Origin: Prevotellaceae bacterium | Lineage (GTDB): Bacteria; Bacteroidota; Bacteroidia; Bacteroidales; UBA932 | DNA: 5,934 nucleotides | Direction: 5' to 3' | Assembly: GCA_031258915.1 (NCBI GenBank) | Contig: JAIRMD010000019.1 | Span: forward strand, 1 to 5,934 | Shown here: one piece after another, positions 1 to 5,934 of the stretch | Numbering within the stretch: position 1 is the stretch's first letter | Layout of the letters: the number at the start of each line of letters is the position of its first letter | Notes under the pieces: generated by a model | Told to the model about the DNA's origin: nothing | The model's input: the letters and a program-made list of their open reading frames with translations, nothing else | Database searches by the model: none | Position numbers and translations under genes: made by a program

Positions 1-678
1 GGCGCTACGCCCATGCAGCGGTATGGAAATATTGCAACCTCCGTGGAGGGTGAGCCTGCGTGGGGTGGCAACGGCTTGCCCAAGCACCTCGCCGTTGGGC
101 GCCTCCATGAGGTTGTGCAAGGCGGCGCCAATGTAAAAAATACGGTGCGAAAATACGCTGCCTGCCGCCATGTCGAAGTAAACTTTTTGCTCCGAGGCGT
201 AGGCGTTGCCGGCTGCAATGCTACCGTAAGCGCCAAGCATATCGGGGAAAACAAGCTTGGAGGCGTTGGTAGAAGCTACATCCAGCAGCGCCTGCAGCCC
301 AAATCGAAGAAATGTTGCTTCGGCAATGCGCAGGTTGTAGGCGTAGGATGCTCCTGCCGAGGTGTTTGTCAGCGCCCCTCCTCCCTGGCGGTCGGAAGCG
401 GCGCAAATGCCTACGCCGCTTTTGAGGGCATCGAAGTAGCAGTCGGCGTAGGCCGAGTAGAGCATGTAGGGTTCGCTCAGCCGCCCCCACCGGTACTGAT
501 ACGTAGCGCCCATCCTCACAACATTCTCCATGCCCGAGTAGGCAGGGTTGAGGTAAAGCGGCGCCATGTACGGCTGGGCAAAGCTTGCATCCTGCGCCTG
601 CGCAGGATGCCCGCAGCGCAGGCAGCAGGCAAGCAGCAGGTATACAGCGCGGCGTTGATATGACAATTTAGTTGACAT
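1..678 (-). CDS. PorP/SprF-family T9SS outer-membrane protein (partial, N-terminal part)
   Basis: Reading the minus strand from the ATG at 678-676 gives 226 codons open to the window edge, so the C-terminus is missing; family members are usually around 300 residues. Residues 1-29 form a signal peptide: a basic start (K4, R9, R10), a hydrophobic run at about 11-20, then a Pro-Ala-Gln-Ala-Gln end with likely cleavage near 28/29. The mature start reads QDASFAQPYMAPLYLNPAYSG, the family hallmark (Q-D-x-x-F-x-Q-x-y-x-x-P-l-y-l-N-P-A-y-x-G). The rest has the alternating aromatic/small pattern of a beta-barrel. Known members (P. gingivalis PorP, F. johnsoniae SprF) are outer-membrane T9SS components or cargo-specific partners. 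The gene is divergent from porU, 33 bp away. The frame stays open upstream (TTG at 690), but the signal peptide supports the ATG. Which paralog this is cannot be told, so no symbol is given. Cysteines at 18, 19 and 22 make a weak lipobox conceivable, but I favour ordinary cleavage. Confidence 0.9.
   Translation of the reverse strand, partial: MSTKLSYQRRAVYLLLACCLRCGHPAQAQDASFAQPYMAPLYLNPAYSGMENVVRMGATYQYRWGRLSEPYMLYSAYADCYFDALKSGVGICAASDRQGGGALTNTSAGASYAYNLRIAEATFLRFGLQALLDVASTNASKLVFPDMLGAYGSIAAGNAYASEQKVYFDMAAGSVFSHRIFYIGAALHNLMEAPNGEVLGQAVATPRRLTLHGGCNISIPLHGRSA
587..610. repeat. Perfect 10-bp hairpin inside the porP/sprF-like signal-peptide region
   Basis: Arms 587-596 (gcatcctgcg) and 601-610 (cgcaggatgc) are perfect reverse complements around a 4-nt loop. 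The element lies in codons 23-30 of the minus-strand gene, at the end of the signal peptide. A GC-rich stem this close to the start could slow translation or simply reflect the Ala/Gln-rich repeat coding. No T-run follows on either strand, so it is not a terminator. Confidence 0.5.
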
Positions 679-687
679 TGTAGCGGA

Positions 688-695
688 CAAAGGTA
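688..695 (-). promoter_or_regulatory. Candidate Bacteroidota -7 box for the porP/sprF-like gene
   Basis: On the minus strand these bases read TACCTTTG, a full match to the Bacteroidota -7 consensus TAnnTTTG. The box ends 9 nt before the ATG at 678, so the transcript would have a leader of only a few bases or be nearly leaderless. No good -33 TTTG is seen at the expected distance (the closest tetramer is TAAG), which lowers confidence. If real, the promoter lies in the 33-bp divergent gap. Confidence 0.45.
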
Positions 696-711
696 GAAAA
701 ATGACAGAAAA

Positions 712-3700
712 ATGCTTATCTTGCGCACTCTTTTCCGTCTTAAAAAAGTGAAAAAGTATTTGCTGAAACATACAACCAGCATTCTTCGAGGTGCGATAAA
801 ATCTCGCTCGTGGGGTTTTTCGTACGCTACGCTTATGCTGTCTGCGCTGCTAATGCTTTGCTCGGCCAACGCCCAAAACCGCACATCACAGCCACAGGCA
901 GCCGAGGCTTCCGGTTCGGTGCTGAGCAGCGGGCGTTGGGTAAAGCTGCGCATAAAGCAAACCGGCGTGCATCAGCTCACCGCCGAAATGCTGGGAAAAT
1001 GGGGATTCTCCGACCTCAACGCGGTAAGCGTGTGGGGCAACGGGTGCCGTGGGCTGCCGCGCCTCAACAGCGAAGCAAATCCGGATGACCTGCTGCAAAT
1101 TGCTGCAAAAGTCAGCGGAGGCAAAATCCTTTTTTACGCCGAGGCAAAAAATACGTGGCTGTACAACGCTCAAAAAAAATTTTTTGAGCACGAGCAAAGC
1201 GAATACTCCGAATCGGCATACATCTACATCACCGACAGCAAAGCGGTGCGGCCAATGTCCGTTGCGGCGCAGGCGGCGGCGGCCACCGACGTTACCGACA
1301 CCTACGACTACCGCGACTACCGCGAGCGCATCGATACGAACCTGCTGCGCTCGGGGCGGCGTTTTTTCGGGGAGGTATACGGCGCTGTGCGGCAACATTC
1401 GCTTAGCTTCAGCGTACCGTCGCTCTGCCTCAGCGCCCCGCAGCTGAAAATGCAGGTGTGCGCCGCCGCCCGCAGCACCACCGGCAGCACCTACTCCATG
1501 TTAGTCAACAATACCGCCACCTATACGCTAACCATTACGCCTGTTACCCAAAACGTGGACTACATGAAGGCCGACACCGCTCTGTTTGAAGATAATACTC
1601 CGGTAAGCAGCGAAAATATCAGCCTTAAAATAACGTACAACCGCCCCGAAAATTCGGCATCGGCGTGGGGCGTGTGGGATTTTACCACCATCAACGCACG
1701 GGCGTACCTGCAGCTGCAGAGCAGCCAGCTGCTCTTTCGCGACGCGCAGCGCGTGGGCGCCGGACGCGCTACCCGCTTCAGCATTGCCACATCGCAGCAA
1801 AACGTGAAGGTGTGGGACGTTACCAACCCTCACAACGTGCAGGAGGTAAGCGGCATCGCTACTTCGGGCAACATCAGCTTTACTGTGGAAACGCCAAGCC
1901 TGCGCGAGTTTGCGGCGTTTACCGACAACATGCTGCTAAGCCCTGAGTACGTGGGCGAGGTGCCCAACCAAAATCTGCACGGAGCGCAGCCGCCGGAGCT
2001 GGTCATTGTCACCCACCCCGAGCTTGCATCTCAGGCCGAGCGGCTGGCGGATTTTCACCGAAAAAAAGACAAGATGAGCGCGCTGACGGTAACCACCGAG
2101 GCGGTGTACAACGAGTTCTCCGGCGGGCTGCCCGACGTGAGCGCCATTCGCAACTTTATGCGCATGTTTCACCGTCGCAGCGCCGCTACAGCCCCGAAGT
2201 ACCTGCTGCTGTTCGGCAGCGGCACCTACGTGAACTACGAGGGGAAAAAAGGCGTGGGGCATATCCTCACCTTTCAGTCGGATAACTCGCTGGTTTCGGA
2301 GCGGTCGTACGTGAGCGACGACTTCTTCGTGCTGCTCGACGACGGCGAGTACCTCAGCGATGCCGGCATGGTTGGCGCACTGGACATGGCTGTGGGGCGC
2401 ATCCCCGCGCGCAGCAGCTCAGAGGCCACCACGCTGGTGGACAAGATAGAGCAGTACAGCGCTAACCTCAACGGCGACTGGATGAGCAAGTGCATCATCA
2501 TTGCCGACGACGAGGACGGCAACGACCACATGCGGCAAGCCGAAACAATAGGCAGCTACATCATGGATTCCGCCCCCTCGTTCTACGTCAACAAAATATA
2601 CATGGATGCCTACATGCAGCAATCTACGCCGATGGGCGAGCGCTACCCCGACGTTACCGAAGCAATCAACTCGGCAGTATGCAGCGGAGCGCTGCTGGTG
2701 AACTACACCGGCCACGCCAACGACCAGTGGCTTGCACACGAGCAGGTGATAACCCTGAGCGACATAAAGCGGTGGAGCAACCGCAGCCGCCTGCCGCTGT
2801 TTGTTACCGCCACCTGCGAGTTTAGCCGCTTCGACAACCCCAACATACGCTCGGCCGGCGAGCAGGTGCTCTTCCTGCCCAACGGCGGCGGCATTGCCAT
2901 GCTATCGACCACAAGGCTGGTATTCTCCAGCGCCAACTCGGCGCTCAACCAAAAATTCATCGAAGAATTTTTCAGAAAAGATGCCTCCGGCAGCTACGCC
3001 CGCATTGGCGAAATGGTGAGGCGCAGCAAAAACGCCTCGACCACAGGGGTAAACCAGCTCAACTTTTCGCTGCTCGGCGACCCCGCGCTCATGCTTCATT
3101 TTCCATCGCTCACGGCGCAGACAACCCACATTAACGGCATCCCGTACGCTACCCCCGATACGCTGAAAGCGTTGGCCAAAGCGAGCATTGACGGCAGCGT
3201 GAGCAGCAGCAGCCCAACCGATACGCTTTACATCAGCATATTCGACAAGGAGCAGCGCAAGCAAACGCTGGGCAACAGCGGGCAAGCGCCGTTCACCTAC
3301 CGCACGCAAAGCAGCCTGCTATATAAAGGTAAGGTTTCGACACGCCACAGCGGGCTGTTTACGGTCAAATTCATCGTGCCGCAAGATATTGCGCCCGGCT
3401 ACGGCAACGGGAAAATAACCTACATGGGCAAATCTGGGGACAAGCTGGTAGCCGGCAGCAGCCTTATGCCGATAGGCGGCACAAGCGGTAACGCCGTAAC
3501 GGATACCACGCCGCCCGGCATCCGCATGTACATGAACGACGAGCGCTGGGTGCCCGGCGGCGCCACCACCGAGGCGCCCACCTTCATTGCCCTGCTTACC
3601 GACAGCAGCGGCATCAACATCACGGGCAACGGCGTGGGGCGCGACATCACGCTCAGGCTGCAGCAAAACAGCAAAGCATACATCCTGAACAGCTACTACA

Positions 3701-4167
3701 CCGCCAACACCGACAGCTACACCTCCGGGCGCGTGGAGTTTCCCATTCCTCCGCTGGAAAAGGGAGCGTACACCGCTACGCTTAAAGTGTGGGACGTGGT
3801 GAACAACCCCGCCGAGCAAAGCCTCGAGTTCAAGGTAATCGGCGACGAGCAGTTTACGCTCAGCAGGGTGCTCAACTACCCTAACCCGTTTACGCAAAAA
3901 ACAGCTTTTTTCTTTGAGCATAACCGACCCTACACGGATATGGAGGCGCTTGTGCAGGTATTCACCATCTCCGGGAAGCTGGTCAAAACCATACGCTGCA
4001 ACGTTCCGCCAAGCAGCGTTTCGCTGCGCAGCGCCCCCATTGAGTGGGATGGCCGCGACGACTACGGCGCCAAGCTCGGACGAGGAACCTACCTCTACAA
4101 GCTCAAAGTGCGCTGCAGCAACGGAGAGTATGCAGAGAAGGTTGAAAAGCTGGTGCTCTTGAGCTAA
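712..4167 (+). CDS. porU: PorU, type IX secretion system C-terminal signal peptidase/sortase (peptidase family C25)
   Basis: Complete, 1151 residues, close to known PorU length. PorU is the surface cysteine protease that cuts the C-terminal sorting domain from T9SS cargo and, in P. gingivalis, joins it to A-LPS. Domains: export signal ending about residue 54 (hydrophobic 36-50, A-N-A-Q); beta-rich N-domain 70-420, with G-R-W-V-K-L at 74-79 and T-G-V-H at 84-87; C25 catalytic domain 427-798, with His668 in NYTGHANDQW and Cys702 in VTATCEF as the expected dyad, ending at LLGDPALML; Ig-like region 800-1043 with the PorU-typical SGINITGNGVGRD (966-978) and WDVVNN; C-terminal beta domain 1044-1151 (YPNPF, V-F-T-I-S-G-K, WDGRDDYG), like FlgD-type and T9SS sorting domains. 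An in-frame TAG at 694-696 makes ATG 712 the first start, but it gives a long basic n-region of about 35 residues; GTG 748 and TTG 760 are alternatives. No Shine-Dalgarno is seen. porV is not next to it here. Confidence 0.95.
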   Translation: MLILRTLFRLKKVKKYLLKHTTSILRGAIKSRSWGFSYATLMLSALLMLCSANAQNRTSQPQAAEASGSVLSSGRWVKLRIKQTGVHQLTAEMLGKWGFSDLNAVSVWGNGCRGLPRLNSEANPDDLLQIAAKVSGGKILFYAEAKNTWLYNAQKKFFEHEQSEYSESAYIYITDSKAVRPMSVAAQAAAATDVTDTYDYRDYRERIDTNLLRSGRRFFGEVYGAVRQHSLSFSVPSLCLSAPQLKMQVCAAARSTTGSTYSMLVNNTATYTLTITPVTQNVDYMKADTALFEDNTPVSSENISLKITYNRPENSASAWGVWDFTTINARAYLQLQSSQLLFRDAQRVGAGRATRFSIATSQQNVKVWDVTNPHNVQEVSGIATSGNISFTVETPSLREFAAFTDNMLLSPEYVGEVPNQNLHGAQPPELVIVTHPELASQAERLADFHRKKDKMSALTVTTEAVYNEFSGGLPDVSAIRNFMRMFHRRSAATAPKYLLLFGSGTYVNYEGKKGVGHILTFQSDNSLVSERSYVSDDFFVLLDDGEYLSDAGMVGALDMAVGRIPARSSSEATTLVDKIEQYSANLNGDWMSKCIIIADDEDGNDHMRQAETIGSYIMDSAPSFYVNKIYMDAYMQQSTPMGERYPDVTEAINSAVCSGALLVNYTGHANDQWLAHEQVITLSDIKRWSNRSRLPLFVTATCEFSRFDNPNIRSAGEQVLFLPNGGGIAMLSTTRLVFSSANSALNQKFIEEFFRKDASGSYARIGEMVRRSKNASTTGVNQLNFSLLGDPALMLHFPSLTAQTTHINGIPYATPDTLKALAKASIDGSVSSSSPTDTLYISIFDKEQRKQTLGNSGQAPFTYRTQSSLLYKGKVSTRHSGLFTVKFIVPQDIAPGYGNGKITYMGKSGDKLVAGSSLMPIGGTSGNAVTDTTPPGIRMYMNDERWVPGGATTEAPTFIALLTDSSGINITGNGVGRDITLRLQQNSKAYILNSYYTANTDSYTSGRVEFPIPPLEKGAYTATLKVWDVVNNPAEQSLEFKVIGDEQFTLSRVLNYPNPFTQKTAFFFEHNRPYTDMEALVQVFTISGKLVKTIRCNVPPSSVSLRSAPIEWDGRDDYGAKLGRGTYLYKLKVRCSNGEYAEKVEKLVLLS
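1168..1189. repeat. 22-nt A/T-centred palindrome inside porU
   Basis: The bases read GCTC, eight A, six T, GAGC, giving 10-bp arms around a central AA. It encodes A-Q-K-K-F-F-E in the N-domain of PorU. It looks like a short intrinsic terminator within the coding frame, and the A8 and T6 runs are prone to slippage. The reading frame is intact here. Confidence 0.55.
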
Positions 4168-4216
4168 CACCTCGCCCAGTACTATCACCCTATCCTAATT
4201 CTCTCGCTACGCCGTG

Positions 4217-4234
4217 AAAAAAAAAATTTTTTTT
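4217..4234. repeat. A10T8 tract downstream of porU, upstream of a promoter
   Basis: Ten A (4217-4226) followed by eight T (4227-4234) form a self-complementary A/T tract ending 6 bp before the -33 box at 4241. Such tracts curve DNA and can act as upstream promoter elements; they can also help transcripts end. Which role applies, if any, cannot be told from sequence. Confidence 0.5.
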
Positions 4235-4240
4235 AAATAT

Positions 4241-4271
4241 TTTGCTTGCCGAAAATTTTTTCGTATATTTG
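4241..4271 (+). promoter_or_regulatory. Canonical Bacteroidota promoter (-33 TTTG, 19-bp spacer, -7 TATATTTG)
   Basis: TTTG at 4241-4244 and TATATTTG at 4264-4271 match the Bacteroidota primary sigma consensus TTTG-N19-TAnnTTTG, with exactly 19 bp between boxes. An A/T tract lies just upstream. The spacer carries a 14-nt palindrome at 4250-4263 (cgaaaattttttcg), which could bind a regulator. Transcription would start a few bases after 4271 and run right, into the inverted repeat and the CA repeat. The next convincing gene starts at 4899, so the leader would be about 620 nt, unless the promoter makes a separate RNA. Confidence 0.7.
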
Positions 4272-4348
4272 CTGGCGCAAGTTTGGTAATCGAATTATTC
4301 AAGAGTTATTCAGATGCGTAGCAGCCCTCAAATAGCCGAAATTTCGAC

Positions 4349-4476
<128 letters not shown>

Positions 4477-4501
4477 CTCAGCAAGTTACGTATTTTTTAC
4501 G

Positions 4502-4528
4502 CACGCGCGTAATTATCACGCGCGTAAT
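4502..4528. repeat. 12-bp direct repeat with 15-bp period
   Basis: CACGCGCGTAAT occurs at 4502-4513 and 4517-4528, separated by three bases. The core ACGCGCGT is its own reverse complement, so the pair offers two identical palindromic sites. It could be a tandem regulator site or simple sequence; its alternating CG bases follow the same purine-pyrimidine pattern as the CA repeat 26 bp upstream. Confidence 0.6.
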
Positions 4529-4559
4529 AAATATTATATATCTTTTACGAATTTTTCAA

Positions 4560-4597
4560 CCACCCGCGCCATGTTTTTTTTTTCATGGCGCGGGTGG
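4560..4597. repeat. Perfect 14-bp GC-rich hairpin with a ten-T loop
   Basis: Arms 4560-4573 (ccacccgcgccatg) and 4584-4597 (catggcgcgggtgg) are perfectly complementary around T10 (4574-4583). The stem is strong enough to stop or protect RNA. However, the T-run sits in the loop, and no T-run follows the stem on either strand, so it is not a standard intrinsic terminator. It could be a transcript-stabilising stem, a cruciform or a repeat-family member. Confidence 0.75.
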
Positions 4598-4614
4598 CTG
4601 CTTATATACCTTCT

Positions 4615-4639
4615 GCGTAAGCGTACTATACGCTTACGC
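4615..4639. repeat. Perfect 11-bp hairpin with a 3-nt loop
   Basis: Arms 4615-4625 (gcgtaagcgta) and 4629-4639 (tacgcttacgc) pair perfectly around CTA. It lies 17 bp after the T10-loop hairpin. The near-perfect dyad could be an operator for a dimeric regulator or an RNA stem. No terminator T-run follows. Confidence 0.65.
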
Positions 4640-4723
4640 TGTAAATAGACGGCGGTGGGGGGGAGCCCCGGTTCTACCAACATTCCGTCCCTAAATTGTT
4701 GCGATTGGCTGCGCCGAGCTGCG

Positions 4724-4740
4724 ATTCCCCGTAGGGGAAT
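4724..4740. repeat. 7-bp hairpin, ATTCCCC-GTA-GGGGAAT
   Basis: Perfect 7-bp arms (4724-4730 and 4734-4740) around GTA. The core CCCCGTAGGGG, together with nearby CCGTCCCTA (4686-4694), resembles short interspersed intergenic repeats that I recall from Bacteroidales genomes. That resemblance is from memory and untested. Confidence 0.5.
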
Positions 4741-4898
4741 ATATCAATTGTATCTAACAGTACGGTAAACTTGAAGGTTATCTAAGGCGACAATCCTTTG
4801 TAGGGAGAAGTTGGAGCGGGCGTGGAGTGGACGCTGAATGGTAACCCTTTTTGAAAAATTTGAAAATGCAAGCACTTAATAGATAGAACTTTAACGCC

Positions 4899-5934
4899 AT
4901 GACATACTACTTTATCTCCCGCAGAATATCGGGGCTCTGCCTTGCGATATTCGCTCTTTTTGCCGCCGTAGGCGCTTCCGCGCAAACAGACGCTACGCAC
5001 GGTAAGGAATTTTACCTGACTTTTTTCCCAAACCCTACGATACACGGCGAGGGAAGCGTGAAAATCCGCTACGTAGTGCCGGAGGATTGCCGCATTACCG
5101 CGCAGTACGGCGACGGTAACTATCTGGACAACAACAAATGGTACGCCGCAGGGGTGTACACGGTGGACGTAACCAGGTCGTACTGTGAGCAGAACTTCGC
5201 AAGCGGAACAATATCCAATAGAATGCTCAAGGTAACGGCAACGAAAGACATCGGCTTGTTTGCCATCAACGTGATAACCGCCTCTTCGGACGGCACCACC
5301 GTGCTGCCAACCACCGCCTTGGGAAAAGATTATACGGTTATATCGCATCAACCGATATACGACGCGCAGGGCGCCGGCTACTCGTACATCAGCGTTATCG
5401 CTACGGGCAACCCCGCTACCGTCACCATACGCAAGCCCGACGACACGCCGGTGGTAAGCGACGTACACATTGCGGCGGGACAAACCTACCTGTACTGCGT
5501 CAGAGCGCACTCCAGCGCCGAAGCGGATAGGACGGCTACCGACCTTACCGGCTATACGGTGTCGGCCAACGAAAATGTGGCCGTGTTTAGCGCTGTGGGG
5601 TGCGGCGAAGAGGTGGTGCACGGTGCCTGCGACCACAACTACGAGCAGCTATGGCCTACCTACACCGCCGGAAAACACTACCTCGTTTGGAGCATGAGCG
5701 GAACATACGACGATTTGGTCAAAGTGATTGCCCTGAGCGATAATACAGTCATCACCAAAAAAGAGGGAGGCACCACTTCTACCATATCGCTCGCCAAGAC
5801 GCACGACGTAAAGAACTTTTTTGTGAAGGCGGATTCCACCATTACGCCCTACGCCAACGGCTCTCCGCTGCCCGTATGGCTGTCGTCGGATAAGCCTTTT
5901 GTGGTGGAGCACCTCATGGGGTGGGCGCCCACCA
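4899..5934 (+). CDS. Secreted protein with IgGFc-binding-protein N-terminal-like domain (partial)
   Basis: 345 codons from ATG 4899 to the window edge; the C-terminus is missing. An in-frame TAG at 4884-4886 with no other start in between fixes the start; no Shine-Dalgarno is seen. Residues 1-29 are a signal peptide: R8, R9, hydrophobic about 12-27, then A-S-A-Q. The mature part opens with G-K-E-F-Y-L-T-F (35-42), as bacterial IgGFc-binding (FCGBP-like) proteins do. It continues with the family's beta-strand repeats: LPTTALGKDY, later CDHNYEQLWPTYTAGKHYLV (C244-D245-H246, E249-Q250-L251) and S-D-K-P-F-V-V-E near the edge. The vertebrate homologue is a mucin-like mucus protein; the bacterial role is not established, though surface adhesion is commonly supposed. 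Such proteins in this phylum often end in a T9SS sorting domain, which cannot be checked here. No good promoter lies directly upstream; the best one is at 4241-4271. Binding of IgG should not be assumed. Confidence 0.82.
   Translation, partial: MTYYFISRRISGLCLAIFALFAAVGASAQTDATHGKEFYLTFFPNPTIHGEGSVKIRYVVPEDCRITAQYGDGNYLDNNKWYAAGVYTVDVTRSYCEQNFASGTISNRMLKVTATKDIGLFAINVITASSDGTTVLPTTALGKDYTVISHQPIYDAQGAGYSYISVIATGNPATVTIRKPDDTPVVSDVHIAAGQTYLYCVRAHSSAEADRTATDLTGYTVSANENVAVFSAVGCGEEVVHGACDHNYEQLWPTYTAGKHYLVWSMSGTYDDLVKVIALSDNTVITKKEGGTTSTISLAKTHDVKNFFVKADSTITPYANGSPLPVWLSSDKPFVVEHLMGWAPT

Noticed and set aside
13..663. 216-codon plus-strand frame at the left end.
   Set aside because: It is antisense to the PorP/SprF-like gene, whose signal peptide and hallmark motif are unambiguous.
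3319..4188. 289-codon frame antisense to the porU 3' end.
   Set aside because: It is a GC-rich shadow of porU: it resembles no family, whereas the plus-strand frame is a clear PorU domain.
4560..4597. Rho-independent terminator for porU.
   Set aside because: The stem is strong, but the T-run is in the loop and neither strand has T residues after the stem. It also lies almost 400 bp beyond the porU stop.
4766..4773. TAAACTTG as a -7 box directly upstream of the 4899 gene.
   Set aside because: One base off consensus and no TTTG at the -33 distance, so not strong enough to call.
4782..5636. 284-codon frame antisense to the IgGFc-binding-like gene.
   Set aside because: No family resemblance, and the sense strand has a signal peptide and clear domain motifs. 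Its C-terminal tail is read from intergenic sequence.

Overview
The window looks like chromosomal DNA of a member of the Bacteroidota, probably Bacteroidales-like with fairly GC-rich genes. The evidence is two recognisable type IX secretion system (T9SS) families, found only in this phylum, Bacteroidota-style promoter boxes (TTTG / TAnnTTTG), and starts without a Shine-Dalgarno sequence. Genus and species cannot be read from the window.

Layout. (1) 1-678, minus strand: the N-terminal 226 residues of a PorP/SprF-family outer-membrane protein. The gene runs off the left edge. (2) 679-711: a 33-bp divergent intergenic gap with a -7 box reading left. (3) 712-4167, plus strand: a complete 1151-residue PorU, the C25 (gingipain-family) protease/sortase that removes the C-terminal sorting signal of T9SS cargo. 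(4) 4168-4898: a 731-bp stretch with no convincing gene but much structure. In order it holds an A10T8 tract, a textbook Bacteroidota promoter, an imperfect 18-bp inverted repeat, a (CA)33 microsatellite, a GC/AT direct repeat, and three perfect hairpins, one with a ten-T loop. (5) 4899-5934, plus strand: the first 345 residues of a secreted protein with an IgGFc-binding-protein N-terminal domain (FCGBP-like). The gene runs off the right edge.

How they may work together. PorU acts at the cell surface on T9SS cargo. PorP/SprF proteins are outer-membrane partners of the T9SS machinery or of particular cargo adhesins. The IgGFc-binding-like protein has a signal peptide and is of a kind often exported by T9SS in this phylum. 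The window may therefore hold a processing enzyme, a partner protein and a possible cargo. The cargo role is inference, because the C-terminus that would carry a sorting domain is outside the window.

The least ordinary part is 4168-4898. A strong-looking promoter fires into a long dinucleotide repeat and hairpins instead of a clear gene. This would fit a long, length-variable leader for the surface-protein gene, or an unannotated RNA, but neither is proven here. The three proteins belong to known families; I see no evidence of a wholly new protein system.
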